From Oscillospiraceae bacterium (GTDB lineage: Bacteria > Bacillota > Clostridia > Oscillospirales > Oscillospiraceae), in assembly GCA_017403885.1 (NCBI GenBank), contig JAFRDM010000082.1, positions 1-64,000 of the forward strand: a stretch of 64,000 nucleotides of DNA, given 5' to 3'. Shown here piece after piece: positions 18,377 to 30,108 of this stretch. Numbering within the stretch: position 1 is the first letter of the stretch; the number at the start of each line of letters is the position of its first letter. The position numbers and the translations under genes were made by a program. The notes under the pieces are model-generated. The model saw only the letters and a program-made list of their open reading frames with translations. It had not been told where the DNA came from and ran no database searches.

Positions 18377-19525
18377 TTATTCCTCCATCGCCGCGAAGAA
18401 GACCTCCGCGCCCTCCTCGCGCAGCGCCTTCACGCGCGCGTGCATCTCGGTGACCGGAAGGCTCTCCGTCACGCCGCGGCACAGCGCCCCGTCGACTTCT
18501 TTTTCGGCGAGGGGCAGTGCGTCCGCTTTCTCTGCCGGGAGGCGCACATAGTAGCGGCAAAGCGCCACGCTGTTGTCCGCCGCGACGCGCACGCAGCTCG
18601 GCTTCATCATCGCGCGGCGGCCGTGGACGATGTCCGAAAGGTCGCGCACGACGGCGGAAGCCGTCGGATAGCGGCCCGCGCCCTGGCCGATGAGGACGAT
18701 GTCGCCCGCGTTCTCGCCGCGGTACTTGGCCATGTTGAAGTTTTTCAGCACCGAGGCCTCCGGCGACGAGGCCGGGAGCAGCATGGGCTGGACGAAGGCG
18801 TAAAGCCTGCCGTCCTCGCTCTCGCCGCCGCTCACGACGAGGCGCAGCACAAGGCCCTTCTTTTGAAAATGCGCCACGTCCGCGGCGGTGACGGACTCGA
18901 TGCCCTCGAGGCTGAAGCCCTCGCAGGGCAGCTTGTCATAGGCGACGGCGCAGGCGAGCATGATCTTTCTGAGCGCGTCGAGACCCGAGACGTCGGCCGT
19001 CGGGTCGGCCTCGGCGTAGCCGAGGTCCTGCGCCTCGCGGAGCGCATCGGAGTAATCCATGCCGGCGCGCTGCATCGAGTCGAGCATAAAATTGGTCGTG
19101 CCGTTCAGGATGCCGCCGAGGGAGAGGATCCTGTCGCTCTCCACGGCGAGAGAGAGGTTGTGCAGGAAGGGCACCGCGCCGCCGCAGGCCGCGCTGAAAA
19201 GAAAGGCTGCGCCCTTTTCCGCCGCGAGCGCGGCGAGCTCCGGCCCGCGTGCCGCGACGAGCGCCTTGTTGGAGGTGACCGCGTGCTTGCCCGCCGCGAG
19301 CGCGGCGGAAACAAAGCTGTACGCCGGCTCGACGCCGCCCATCACCTCGACGACGGCTTCGACCTCGGGATCATTTACGATGTCCTCGATGGACGTGACC
19401 TTGAAGGGCCTGTCCGCCTTGCCGGGACGCACGAGCACGGAAACGAGCTCCAGTCCCGGGGCTTTTTCAAGCATCGAGCAAACGCCGACGCCGACTGTTC
19501 CATATCCCAAAACCGATACTTTCAT
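18377..19525 (-). CDS. hom: Homoserine dehydrogenase (no ACT domain)
   Basis: 382 residues. NAD(P)H reduction of aspartate semialdehyde to homoserine. GYGTVGVGV dinucleotide-binding loop at residues 7-15, then TSNKALVA, GGILNGTTNFML and GYAEADPTADVSGLDA with the catalytic Asp/Lys region. The protein ends about where the catalytic domain does, so the C-terminal ACT domain of the roughly 430-residue Bacillus-type enzyme is missing; feedback would have to act elsewhere, for example on aspartate kinase. The start at 19525 follows GAGGAG by 6 bases. First gene of its operon. Confidence 0.94.
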   Translation of the reverse strand: MKVSVLGYGTVGVGVCSMLEKAPGLELVSVLVRPGKADRPFKVTSIEDIVNDPEVEAVVEVMGGVEPAYSFVSAALAAGKHAVTSNKALVAARGPELAALAAEKGAAFLFSAACGGAVPFLHNLSLAVESDRILSLGGILNGTTNFMLDSMQRAGMDYSDALREAQDLGYAEADPTADVSGLDALRKIMLACAVAYDKLPCEGFSLEGIESVTAADVAHFQKKGLVLRLVVSGGESEDGRLYAFVQPMLLPASSPEASVLKNFNMAKYRGENAGDIVLIGQGAGRYPTASAVVRDLSDIVHGRRAMMKPSCVRVAADNSVALCRYYVRLPAEKADALPLAEKEVDGALCRGVTESLPVTEMHARVKALREEGAEVFFAAMEE

Positions 19526-19589
19526 GTTTTTCTCCTCTATTTCTTGAAAAAATCCGCGAGAAAAAGACACTTGTATTTTTCGCGCAGAC

Positions 19590-19618
19590 AGTGTATCATG
19601 TGAATATCAAAAAATCAA
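19590..19618 (-). promoter_or_regulatory. SigA promoter of hom-lysC-asd
   Basis: Minus strand: TTGATT (19613-19618), 17-base spacer, TACACT (19590-19595). No leader peptide, T-box or other attenuator is apparent between it and hom. Confidence 0.7.
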
Positions 19619-19715
19619 GGCTTTCCCCCTCAATTCATCAAAATAGCTGGAAATCGGGAAGCTTTTGTTTTATTCTATATTCATTATGTTGGCAGAAAGG
19701 ACCGGTGAGGGGTCA

Positions 19716-21194
19716 ATGGACTATCAAAGCACGAGAGGAGCGCTCTTTGCCGACGAGGCCGAAGCGATCCTGCGCGGCATCGCCGCGGACGGCGGGCTCT
19801 TTGTCGACCCGACGCTCGGGGAGCGGCCTTTCGACTGGCGGCACTGTCTGACTCTCTCCCCTCTGGAGATGCAGAGCATGCTCCTGCATCATCTGCTTCC
19901 CGGAATTCCGGACATGGACGCGCTCGTGCGCCGCGCCTATTCCGGCAAGTTCGAGACGGAGGATCTGACGCCGCTTGTCAGCGTCGGCGGCGACTATGTG
20001 CTTGAGCTTTTCCGCGGGCCGACCGCCGCTTTCAAGGACGTCGCGCTCTCGATGCTGCCGCAGCTTGTGGCCGCCGCAAAGGAAATGCGCAGAGACAGGA
20101 GCGAGACCGTCGTGCTGACGGCCACCTCCGGCGACACGGGCAAGGCCGCGCTCGAGGGCTTCCGTGACGTGGCGGGCACGCGGATCTTCGTGTTCTTCCC
20201 GCACGGCGGCGTCTCGGCCGTGCAGCGCGCGCAGATGGTCACGCAGGAGGGCGGGAATGTCACGGTCTGCGCCGTGCGCGGCAACTTTGACGATTGCCAG
20301 ACCGGCGTGAAGCACGCCTTCGCCGCGCTCGCCGGAGACGGGGAGCTTCGCGCAAAGGATCTCGAGCTCACCTCGGCCAACTCGATCAATATCGGGCGCC
20401 TCGCTCCGCAGCTGGTCTATTACTTCATAGCCTACGCCCGGCTGGCCGAGCGCGGGCGCATTCGCGTCGGCGACGCGGTCGATTATGTCGTGCCGACGGG
20501 CAACTTCGGCGATATTCTGGCCGGCTGGATGGCGAAAAGGCTCGGTCTGCCGGTCGGAAAGCTCGTGTGTGCCTCGAACGCCAACCGGGTATTGACCGAT
20601 TTCTTTGAAAGCGGCGTTTACGACCGGCGCCGCGGCTTTTTCCGCACCGACTCGCCCTCGATGGACATTCTCGTGTCCTCGAACCTTGAAAGACTGCTGT
20701 TCTATGTCTCCGGCGGGAATGCCGCGCTGGTCCGGCGCTGTATGGACGAGCTCTCGCACAGCGGCCTTTACCGCTTCCCCGAGGAGCTTATGGGCAGGCT
20801 GCGCGCGGAGTTCGCCGCCTTCTGCTGCACGGACGCCGAGGGCGCGGAGGAGATCGGCCGGCTCTGGCGTGCAGAGGGCTATCTCTGCGACCCGCATACG
20901 GCCGTGGCCGTGCGCGCCGCGCGGGAATACCGCGGCAAAAGCGGCTCGGACGCGCCGCTCGTGATCCTCTCGACCGCTTCGCCCTACAAGTTTCCCGCGG
21001 CGGTGCTCAACGCGATCGGCGGCGCCGCGCAGGGCGACGAATTCGATCAGATGGACGCTCTCGCGCGTCTCTCCGGCGTGCCTGTTCCCCGCGGCCTCGC
21101 CTCGCTGCGCGGAAAGCCCGAGCGCCACGGCGATGTGATCGGCGTCGGGGAGATCCCGGCATATATCAAGAACAAATTATCGGAGGATAAGTAA
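19716..21194 (+). CDS. thrC: Threonine synthase
   Basis: 492 residues. PLP enzyme converting O-phosphohomoserine to threonine. It opens with the family pattern YQSTRG and has GPTAAFKDVALSMLPQL with the PLP Lys, LTATSGDTGKAALEGF, and VPTGNFGDILAG for the phosphate cup. The ATG at 19716 has GGTGAGGGG upstream. Divergent from hom, and directly coupled to thrB, which begins at the next base after the stop codon. Confidence 0.96.
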   Translation: MDYQSTRGALFADEAEAILRGIAADGGLFVDPTLGERPFDWRHCLTLSPLEMQSMLLHHLLPGIPDMDALVRRAYSGKFETEDLTPLVSVGGDYVLELFRGPTAAFKDVALSMLPQLVAAAKEMRRDRSETVVLTATSGDTGKAALEGFRDVAGTRIFVFFPHGGVSAVQRAQMVTQEGGNVTVCAVRGNFDDCQTGVKHAFAALAGDGELRAKDLELTSANSINIGRLAPQLVYYFIAYARLAERGRIRVGDAVDYVVPTGNFGDILAGWMAKRLGLPVGKLVCASNANRVLTDFFESGVYDRRRGFFRTDSPSMDILVSSNLERLLFYVSGGNAALVRRCMDELSHSGLYRFPEELMGRLRAEFAAFCCTDAEGAEEIGRLWRAEGYLCDPHTAVAVRAAREYRGKSGSDAPLVILSTASPYKFPAAVLNAIGGAAQGDEFDQMDALARLSGVPVPRGLASLRGKPERHGDVIGVGEIPAYIKNKLSEDK

Positions 21195-22076
21195 ATGATA
21201 GTAAGAGTACCGGCCAGCTCCGCCAATCTCGGGCCCGGATTTGACAGCTTCGGCATCGCCTGGCAGCTTTATAACGAGATAGACTTTCAAATCACAGAGG
21301 AGGGTCTCGCGATCTCCGGCTGTGCGGAACAGTATCAGAACGAGAACAATCTCGCCTGCCGCGGCTTTCGCCGCGTGCTGGAGCGCTGCGGCGTACCCGT
21401 CGGGGGCGTCGCGATCCGCTTCATGCGCTGCGCGATCCCCGTCTCGCGCGGTCTCGGCTCCTCCGCGGCGCTGATCGCCGCGGGCGTGACCGCGGCCAAC
21501 GCGCTCTACGAGCTGGGACTCTCGCGGGAGGAGCTGCTGCTGCTCGCCACAGAGGTAGAGGGCCATCCCGACAACGTCGCGCCCGCGCTCTACGGCGGGC
21601 TCGGCGTGTCCGCCATGGACGGCGGCCGCGCGATCACCCGGCGTTTCCCGCTGAGCAGCAGCCTGCATTTTGCGGCGCTGATCCCTCCCTTTGAGCTTTC
21701 TACCGCGCTTGCGCGCAGCGTCCTTCCCGCGGAGCTGCCGCGTGAGGACGCGATCTTCAATATCTCGCGCGGCGCGCTGCTGCTGCGCGCGCTCGACGAC
21801 GGCGACGCGGAACTGCTCAACTTTGCGATGGACGACCGTATCCATCAGAGTTACCGCGCGAAACTGATCGACGGCTTCAAAACGGCGCGCATCGAGGCGC
21901 AGGAGTGCGGCGCGGCGGGCATTTGCATCTCCGGCGCGGGCCCGACGATCCTTTGCGTCGCCGATCGGCCCGATTTCCCCTCGCGGATGGAGACGGCGCT
22001 GGAGCTGGCGCTGCCCGGCTGGGAGTTTCAGGAGCTGACGCCCGATCTCGACGGCGCGCGGATCGTTGCCATGTAA
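21195..22076 (+). CDS. thrB: Homoserine kinase
   Basis: 293 residues, normal length. GHMP kinase making O-phosphohomoserine, the substrate of ThrC. N-terminal VRVPASSANLGPGFDSFG, the ATP-binding PVSRGLGSSAALIAAG (about 75-90) and a C-terminal GAAGICISGAGPTIL. GGAGG of its ribosome site lies within the thrC end. Completes the pathway from aspartate semialdehyde to threonine together with hom and thrC. Confidence 0.96.
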   Translation: MIVRVPASSANLGPGFDSFGIAWQLYNEIDFQITEEGLAISGCAEQYQNENNLACRGFRRVLERCGVPVGGVAIRFMRCAIPVSRGLGSSAALIAAGVTAANALYELGLSREELLLLATEVEGHPDNVAPALYGGLGVSAMDGGRAITRRFPLSSSLHFAALIPPFELSTALARSVLPAELPREDAIFNISRGALLLRALDDGDAELLNFAMDDRIHQSYRAKLIDGFKTARIEAQECGAAGICISGAGPTILCVADRPDFPSRMETALELALPGWEFQELTPDLDGARIVAM

Positions 22077-22092
22077 ACAGGAAAAAAGCCAA

Positions 22093-22128
22093 AAAGACGC
22101 CCCGCTGAAAAAGCGGGGCGTCTTTTTT
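22093..22128. terminator. Bidirectional terminator between thrB and ftsH
   Basis: A GACGCCCCGCT stem around a GAAA-type loop, flanked by A5 and T6, serves both convergent operons. Confidence 0.92.
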
Positions 22129-22146
22129 CTGTACGTTGTACGGCGC

Positions 22147-24180
<2,034 letters not shown>

Positions 24181-24220
24181 GTGTGGGTCACATCCTATCT
24201 ATCGGAAAATGCGTTTGCGG

Positions 24221-24754
24221 TCAGCGATATACTTCTTCCTTCAACACGCCGATGTACGGCAGGTTGCGGTAGCGCTGGTTGTAGTCAAGGCCGTAGCCGA
24301 CGACGAAGGCGTCGGGCACCTCGAAGCAGGAGTAGTCGGCGTAGATATCCGCCTTGCGGCGGGAAGGCTTGTCCATCAGCGTCACGACCGTGATGGAGGC
24401 GGGCTTGCGGACCTGGAGGTAGTTTTTCAGATAATTCAGCGTCACGCCGGAGTCGAGGATATCCTCGACCAGGATGACGTGGCGGCCCTCGATGGGTTCA
24501 GAGAGGTCTTTGTTGATGCTGACGGCGCCGGTGGAAGTCGTTCCCTTGTACGAGGAAACGGCCATGAAATCCATCGAGCACTTGACGTTCACGCAGCGCA
24601 TCAGGTCCGCCATAAAGATAAAGCAGCCCTTGAGCACGCCGATGAACACCGGGTCCTTGTCCCGAAAGTCCTCGGTGATGCGACCGCCGATCTCGACGAC
24701 GCGTTTGTAGATCTCTTCTCTGGTAAACAGGATCTCCTGAATATCGTTCTCCAT
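24221..24754 (-). CDS. hpt: Hypoxanthine phosphoribosyltransferase
   Basis: 177 residues. Purine salvage: hypoxanthine or guanine plus PRPP to IMP or GMP. The PRPP-binding loop is VILVEDILDSGVTL (about 93-106); the flexible-loop SSYKGTTSTG and the C-terminal VGYGLDYNQRYRNLPYIG are typical. The tilS-hpt-ftsH order is the classical Firmicutes arrangement. GAGGG lies upstream of the ATG at 24754. Confidence 0.96.
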   Translation of the reverse strand: MENDIQEILFTREEIYKRVVEIGGRITEDFRDKDPVFIGVLKGCFIFMADLMRCVNVKCSMDFMAVSSYKGTTSTGAVSINKDLSEPIEGRHVILVEDILDSGVTLNYLKNYLQVRKPASITVVTLMDKPSRRKADIYADYSCFEVPDAFVVGYGLDYNQRYRNLPYIGVLKEEVYR

Positions 24755-24775
24755 AAATCCCTCTCTGTTTTTTTA

Positions 24776-26089
24776 TTATTCTTTTTGTTCTATCGTTACG
24801 ATAAGGGCTTTGTCGTCTTCGCCGCAAATAAAACGCTCGTCTGCTCCGAATCCCGGGACGAGTACGATGCCCGTCTCGTCGCGGAGCACGGGCGTAAGAC
24901 GCTTTTCGCGCTGCGTGTAATGCCGCTCGGCAAAAAGGCTTTTGAGCGTCTTGGTACAGCCGCGCCCCGCGGGGCGGTAGCGCTCGCCCGCACGGGGCGG
25001 GGCGACGCTCAGTTTCCCGTTAATACTCTCATATTTGAGGCGATAAGTCTTGAACGGGCTGTGAATTTCTTCCCCCGGCGAAACGAGCCGCGTACGGATC
25101 GTGAGTCCCGCTTCCCGCAGCGCGGCGCCCCCTCCGATCGGAAGCTCCGTCTCGGGGAAGGAGGCGGCGTCCTCGACGCCGAAATACAGTCGTCCCCGCT
25201 CGCAGCGAACGCGCGCGCCGGGCAGGTCGAGCTCTCTGCGCTCCGTGCCGCGGCAGAGCGAAAGAACGGCCTCGATATGCTGCGCCGAAGCGCTGCGCGG
25301 CAAGAGCTTTCGCACGACGCGGCTCGAAACGGCCCCGTGGAGCGTCAGAAGCTCCGCCGTCGGGACGCTTTCTCCGTCAAAGTGCTTTTCGATAAAGCCT
25401 TCCGCCAGCTCCGAGAGGAACGCCTCGTCGCGGCGCAGAAGCTCTCCCGTGCGCGCGGCAGCCTCGGAAAAGGCGGGGTTGATCTCGCGCAGGACGGGCA
25501 TGACGGCGCGGCGGATGCGGTTGCGGGGGCAGAAGCCGCTCTCGTTCGTGCTGTCCTCGACGTGGGGCGTGCCGCTCTCGGCGAGGACTTCCATGATCTC
25601 GACTCTTGTCAGGCCCAGCAGCGGGCGGATGATCTTCTCCCGCCGCGGCGGGATGCCGCAGAGGCCGAGTGGCCCGGTGCCGCGGGCGAGGTTGAATACG
25701 ATCGTCTCGGCGTTGTCGTCGGCGTTGTGCGCAGTGGCGATGAAGTCGCAGCCCAGATCCGCCGCCGTCTTTTCCAAAAAGGAATAGCGCAGCTCGCGGG
25801 CCGCCTCCTCGAGCCCGATCCTCTTTTCTTCGGCAAAGCGCGGGGCGTCGGCATGTTCGACGACGCAGGGGATCCCCTTCTCGCGGCAATAGCCTTCGAC
25901 AAAGGTGCAGTCGCGCAGGCTCTCCTCGCCGCGGATGCCGTGCTCGAGATGCGCGGCGGCAAGCGCATAGTCCCCCGTTCCGTGCAGCAGCGCAAGCAGG
26001 CACATGGAGTCCGCTCCGCCGGATACGGCGCAGAGGACGCGCGAGCCCTTCGGCGGGAGATCAAGCTTTTTTTCAAGCTCAGGTTTCAT
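24776..26089 (-). CDS. tilS: tRNA(Ile)-lysidine synthase
   Basis: 437 residues. Modifies C34 of the tRNA-Ile CAU anticodon to lysidine so that it reads AUA. PP-loop VSGGADSMCLL (about 23-33), the LEHGIRGEES segment, TAHNADDNAET and RPLLGLTRVEI; C-terminal TilS domains follow. The ATG overlaps the end of dnaB by 11 bases and hpt starts 21 bp after it. Confidence 0.94.
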   Translation of the reverse strand: MKPELEKKLDLPPKGSRVLCAVSGGADSMCLLALLHGTGDYALAAAHLEHGIRGEESLRDCTFVEGYCREKGIPCVVEHADAPRFAEEKRIGLEEAARELRYSFLEKTAADLGCDFIATAHNADDNAETIVFNLARGTGPLGLCGIPPRREKIIRPLLGLTRVEIMEVLAESGTPHVEDSTNESGFCPRNRIRRAVMPVLREINPAFSEAAARTGELLRRDEAFLSELAEGFIEKHFDGESVPTAELLTLHGAVSSRVVRKLLPRSASAQHIEAVLSLCRGTERRELDLPGARVRCERGRLYFGVEDAASFPETELPIGGGAALREAGLTIRTRLVSPGEEIHSPFKTYRLKYESINGKLSVAPPRAGERYRPAGRGCTKTLKSLFAERHYTQREKRLTPVLRDETGIVLVPGFGADERFICGEDDKALIVTIEQKE

Positions 26090-27422
26090 TGTCGCGGTAT
26101 TTTTCCACGGAATAGAAGCTGGTGTACTCCGGCACCCAGGTAAGGTTTACCGTGCCGGTCTGTCCCTTGCGGTTTTTCAGCACGATCGCCTCGGCCAGAT
26201 TGGGGTTTTCGCATTCGCGGTTGTTGTAACCCTCGCGGTAAAGGCCGATGACGACGTCGGCGTCCTGCTCGATCGAACCGGATTCGCGCAGGTCGGACAG
26301 CAGGGGGCGCTTGTCCTGGCGCGCTTCGGCCGCGCGGTTGAGCTGCGACAGACAGATGACCGGGACGCCCAGCTGCTTGGCCATGACCTTCATCATGCGG
26401 CTGATGTCGCTGACAGCCTGGGTCCGGCTCTCGTTTGAGAAGCCGCGGCCGCCTGCGGAGGACATCAGCTGCAGATAGTCGATCACGACGAGATCGAGAT
26501 CCTTGATCGTACGGCATTGGGCGTTCATGTCCGCGACCGTGAGCGTGGAGTTGTCGTCGATGAGGATGTCCGAGGCGCTGAGCGTGTTGGCCGCGGCGGC
26601 GACGTCGCGCCACTGCTGATCAGTCAGGCGGCCCGTGAACAAATTCTGCGAAGGGACGAGCGCCGCGCGGGACAACAGGCGCGTGACGAGCTGTTCGCGC
26701 GACATTTCCAGCGAGAAGATCGCGACTTTTTTGTGCTGCGTCATCGCGACATGGAGCGCGATGTTCAGCGCGATGCTGGTCTTGCCCATGCCGGGGCGCG
26801 CCGCGATGATGACGAGCTCGGACTTGTTCAGACCGAGGATCAGATCGTCGAGATCCGGCAGGCCGGTGGACAATCCGGGGATCCGGCTGCCCGAGGCGGC
26901 CGCTTCGCTCATTGCGTCGAAGACATTCTGCATGACATGGCGGATCTCCCTGAGACCGCCGCTGCCGCGGTTCTCACGCACGGCGTGCAGCTTGGCCTCG
27001 GAGGCCTCCAGCACATCCTCCGCCGCGCCGCTGCCCTCGTAGACCATGGCGTTGATCTCGTCGGCGACCGTGGAGATCGAGCGCAGCAGCGCCCGGTCCT
27101 TGATGATCGTGACATACTCCATGGCGTTGGCCGAGGTGGGCGTGATGCGCATGATCTCGGCAAGATAGCCGGGCACGTTCTCATCGTATACGCCGCGTAC
27201 CTTCATCTGATCGATCACCGTCACCGGGTCGACCGTCTGGCCGTAGGAGAACATGGCAAGGATGGTTTCGTACACGTCGCGGTTCGCGCGGATGTAGAAC
27301 TCATCCGCTCTGAGCTTTTTGACGACCTCGGCGATACAGCGCGGATCGATCAGCATAGAGCCGATCACCGCCTGTTCAGCCTGAGAGGAATAGGGGATCT
27401 TTTTCCCCAGCAGTTCATCCAT
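26079..27422 (-). CDS. dnaB: Replicative DNA helicase DnaB
   Basis: 447 residues. Hexameric helicase at the replication fork. N-terminal primase-interaction domain (IPYSSQAEQAVIGSML), Walker A IAARPGMGKTS in the RecA-like domain, Walker B LVVIDYLQLM, and QLNRAAEARQDKRPLLSDLRESG. No intein. It lies 27 bp after rplI, in the conserved gdpP-rplI-dnaB order. Confidence 0.96.
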   Translation of the reverse strand: MDELLGKKIPYSSQAEQAVIGSMLIDPRCIAEVVKKLRADEFYIRANRDVYETILAMFSYGQTVDPVTVIDQMKVRGVYDENVPGYLAEIMRITPTSANAMEYVTIIKDRALLRSISTVADEINAMVYEGSGAAEDVLEASEAKLHAVRENRGSGGLREIRHVMQNVFDAMSEAAASGSRIPGLSTGLPDLDDLILGLNKSELVIIAARPGMGKTSIALNIALHVAMTQHKKVAIFSLEMSREQLVTRLLSRAALVPSQNLFTGRLTDQQWRDVAAAANTLSASDILIDDNSTLTVADMNAQCRTIKDLDLVVIDYLQLMSSAGGRGFSNESRTQAVSDISRMMKVMAKQLGVPVICLSQLNRAAEARQDKRPLLSDLRESGSIEQDADVVIGLYREGYNNRECENPNLAEAIVLKNRKGQTGTVNLTWVPEYTSFYSVEKYRDNET

Positions 27423-27449
27423 AACGATACCTTGCTTTTCTTTGTTCTT

Positions 27450-27896
27450 TTACTCTTCCACGACAAGCAGGTTGATATTCCCACTGACCTCGTAGCCGAG
27501 CTTGACCTTGACCGAATAGGCGCCGAAGGTCTTGATCGGGTCGCCCTGAACGATCTTGTTCTTCTCGACGTCGATGTCGAATTGTTCTTTCAGCGACTTG
27601 CTGATCTCGGCGGAGGTGACGGCGCCGAAGAGCCTGCCTTTCTCCCCCGCGCGGGCGCGGATGATGACCTGCACGCCCTCGAGCTTCTTCGCGTTCTCGA
27701 CGGCCTGCGCCTTCTCCATCTCGATCTGGCGCGCTCTGGCCTTTTCCTTGAGCTTCAGGGCGTTGATGTTGTCGGCGGTCGCCTCGGAGGCCAGCTTGCG
27801 CGGCAGCAGATAGTTGCGCGCGTAGCCGTCGGAAACCTCCTTGAGCTCGCCCTTCTTGCCCTGCCCTTTGACGTCGGCGTTGAAAATGACCTTCAT
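27450..27896 (-). CDS. rplI: 50S ribosomal protein L9
   Basis: 148 residues, normal length. The N-terminal domain has the L9 signature [20 protein letters not shown], followed by a long charged central helix and a C-terminal domain with VTSAEIS. Located between gdpP (18 bp upstream) and dnaB, as in many Firmicutes. Confidence 0.97.
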   Translation of the reverse strand: MKVIFNADVKGQGKKGELKEVSDGYARNYLLPRKLASEATADNINALKLKEKARARQIEMEKAQAVENAKKLEGVQVIIRARAGEKGRLFGAVTSAEISKSLKEQFDIDVEKNKIVQGDPIKTFGAYSVKVKLGYEVSGNINLLVVEE

Positions 27897-27914
27897 ATCG
27901 TACGTCTCCCTTCC

Positions 27915-29921
27915 TTATTGATCGAGATATTCGTCGATGGCCGTGCGCACACGCGCGGCGGCCTCTTCGAGGTCGGTCTGCTCAAACTGCGCGGCAGCCG
28001 CGCTGCGGTTGCCGCCGCCGCCGAGCTTCTCCATCAGGATCTGCACGTTGATCTGGCCGATCGAACGCGCCGAAGCAAAGATGCTGCCCTTCTCATCCGG
28101 TGCGATGACCACGGAGGCCTCGACGCCGGAGATGTTCAGCAGCTCGTCGGCCGCCTGCGCGGCGACGATGCGCTTCTGCGGCTCATCCGGCGCGGCGATG
28201 GCGACACTGCGGTACAGCTCGGCGTTCTGCATGATCTTGTATCGGGCGACCGTGTCCTCCATGTCGTTCTGAAGCAGTTTTTTTACGTAGACGGTATCCG
28301 CGCCGGCGCGGCGCAGATAGGCCGCCGCGTCGAAGGTGCGCTCGCCGGTGCGGATCGTAAAGCTCTTGGTGTCGAGCACGATGCCGGAGAGCAGGGCCTC
28401 CGCCTCGCACTTGAGGATGTCGCTCGGCTCGGCGACTTCCTGCAGCAGCTCGGTCATCAGCTCACAGGTCGAGGAGGCGTAGGGCTCGATAAAGGCCAGG
28501 GCCGCGTTCTGGATATATGTCGCGGCGACGCGGTGGTGGTCGATGACGGCCACGCGGTTGCAGGCCGCAAGCAGATCGGCGTCCTCCACGCGCTCGGGAC
28601 GGTTGACGTCCACGACGACCAGCAGCGTCTTTCCGTCGGCGCGCAGCATGGCCTCGGTGCGGTTCATAAAGGCGTCGCGGTATTCCTGCACCTGCCGCAG
28701 GGCGTCGATCAGGCTTTTCGATGCGTTCTTTTCCAGATCCGTGACAATGTTGGCCCGCACGCCGAACTTACGCGCAAGGCAGCAGATACCGACGGCGGCG
28801 CCGATCGCGTCAAGGTCCGCGAAGCGGTGGCCCATGACAAGCACGCGCGAGGAATCGCGCACGAGCTCGGCCAGGGTGGTAGCCATCACGCGGGATTTGA
28901 CCTTTGTACGGGTCTCGATCTCCGTGCCTCGTCCGCCGTAGAAGTCGAAGCTCAGATGGTTTTTGACGACCGCCTGGTCGCCGCCGCGGGAGAGCGCCAG
29001 CTCGGTCGCCACCTGGGCGAACTGCAGCGCCTCCTGCAGGCTCGTCCCCTCTACGCCGAGACCGATGGAGATCGTGGCGTTGACGCCGGCGGGAGAGACG
29101 ACGCTGTGTACGTCCTCGACGATGGAGAATTTCTCTTCCCGGAGCGCGTCGAGATAGCGGTCCTCAAAAACGAGAAGATAGCGGTCGCGGTCGTATCGGC
29201 GCAGGATCGCCTTGCGCTCGTCCGCCCACTGCGTCAGCTTGTCCTCGACGGCCTCGCGCAGATCGTTCTTGACGCGCTCGGGCTGGTTTTTGACCAGTTC
29301 ATCGATGTTGTCGATGACGATGATACCCGCGACGGGGCGGCTGTTGAGGTATTCCCGGCGGATGCTTTCATATTCCGTGACATCCACCCAGTAGGTGATG
29401 CCCATGAAAGCGGTCGTCTCGTCGCTGTTCTCCGAACGGATGATGTTTCCGTGGAGCTGGTATTTCTTTCCGTTGATCTCCAGCAGCGAAGGATACTGCG
29501 TCTTTCCCTCGAGCAGCCATTTTCCCGAAAAGCCCGGGACCGTGTCGGCTATGCTGGCGTCGAGCCGCGTACCCGTCTTTCCGCACATGTCGAAGAACAT
29601 CTCGTTGCCCCATACGATGCGCGAGTCGCCCAGACGGAAGACCGCGATCGGCAGCGGGAAGTTCATCAGCGTGTTGTTTTTCGCGTTTTCCGTGTCGTAG
29701 GTGACCGACTCGATATAGGCGGCGAGCTGTTTTTCACGGCGGCGCCGGATGATCATCGTATAAAAGATCAGCAGCAGGATAACGCTGCCCTCGACCATGG
29801 CGAGGAGGTACATGTCCAGCCCGTACACTTTGAAAAACAGCGTCGCCGCCGCAAAGAGCACGAGGAAAATCATATACAGCCGCGAACCTGGTTCGGCAAG
29901 GCGTTTGAGCGTGTTGTTCAT
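27915..29921 (-). CDS. gdpP: Cyclic-di-AMP phosphodiesterase GdpP (DHH family)
   Basis: 668 residues. Hydrolyses c-di-AMP, which controls potassium and osmotic balance and wall homeostasis. Two N-terminal transmembrane segments (about 15-55), a PAS-like region (about 75-165), a degenerate GGDEF domain (about 170-300) lacking the GGDEF signature, a DHH domain with GHRFADLDAIGAA and VIDHHR, and a DHHA1 domain with GGGGNRSAAA. First gene of the operon running to ftsH. Confidence 0.95.
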   Translation of the reverse strand: MNNTLKRLAEPGSRLYMIFLVLFAAATLFFKVYGLDMYLLAMVEGSVILLLIFYTMIIRRRREKQLAAYIESVTYDTENAKNNTLMNFPLPIAVFRLGDSRIVWGNEMFFDMCGKTGTRLDASIADTVPGFSGKWLLEGKTQYPSLLEINGKKYQLHGNIIRSENSDETTAFMGITYWVDVTEYESIRREYLNSRPVAGIIVIDNIDELVKNQPERVKNDLREAVEDKLTQWADERKAILRRYDRDRYLLVFEDRYLDALREEKFSIVEDVHSVVSPAGVNATISIGLGVEGTSLQEALQFAQVATELALSRGGDQAVVKNHLSFDFYGGRGTEIETRTKVKSRVMATTLAELVRDSSRVLVMGHRFADLDAIGAAVGICCLARKFGVRANIVTDLEKNASKSLIDALRQVQEYRDAFMNRTEAMLRADGKTLLVVVDVNRPERVEDADLLAACNRVAVIDHHRVAATYIQNAALAFIEPYASSTCELMTELLQEVAEPSDILKCEAEALLSGIVLDTKSFTIRTGERTFDAAAYLRRAGADTVYVKKLLQNDMEDTVARYKIMQNAELYRSVAIAAPDEPQKRIVAAQAADELLNISGVEASVVIAPDEKGSIFASARSIGQINVQILMEKLGGGGNRSAAAAQFEQTDLEEAAARVRTAIDEYLDQ

Positions 29922-30005
29922 AACAGACCGTCCTTCGCGTTATAAAAGGTCTGCGCCGTCTTCTTTCGCGGCGCGCGCCGTTATTGATATAGTATGAGAT
30001 AGTAT

Positions 30006-30034
30006 ATTATATCAAAAGCCTTTCGACTTTACAA
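30006..30034 (-). promoter_or_regulatory. SigA promoter of the gdpP operon
   Basis: Minus strand: TTGTAA (30029-30034), 17-base spacer, TATAAT (30006-30011). The leader towards gdpP is AT-rich and carries a short direct repeat ATAGTAT. Confidence 0.75.
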
Positions 30035-30108
30035 GGTGAGGGAGGAAATAATTTGACGCGCCGCCGCTCATACTAAAAACGAAACGATCGGGCGAAAGAG
30101 GGGCGCGT

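Noticed and set aside
26517..29945. A very long plus-strand open frame (over 1100 codons) opposite dnaB, rplI and gdpP
   Set aside because: It is the antisense of three well-supported genes. Its composition is Asp/Arg/Val-rich without domain patterns, and it has no ribosome site. GC-rich third positions remove stops from the opposite strand.
29990..30011. ATAGTAT direct repeats before gdpP as a second PadR site
   Set aside because: They are direct rather than inverted, and the region is AT-rich around a promoter, so the resemblance to the padR operator is probably chance.
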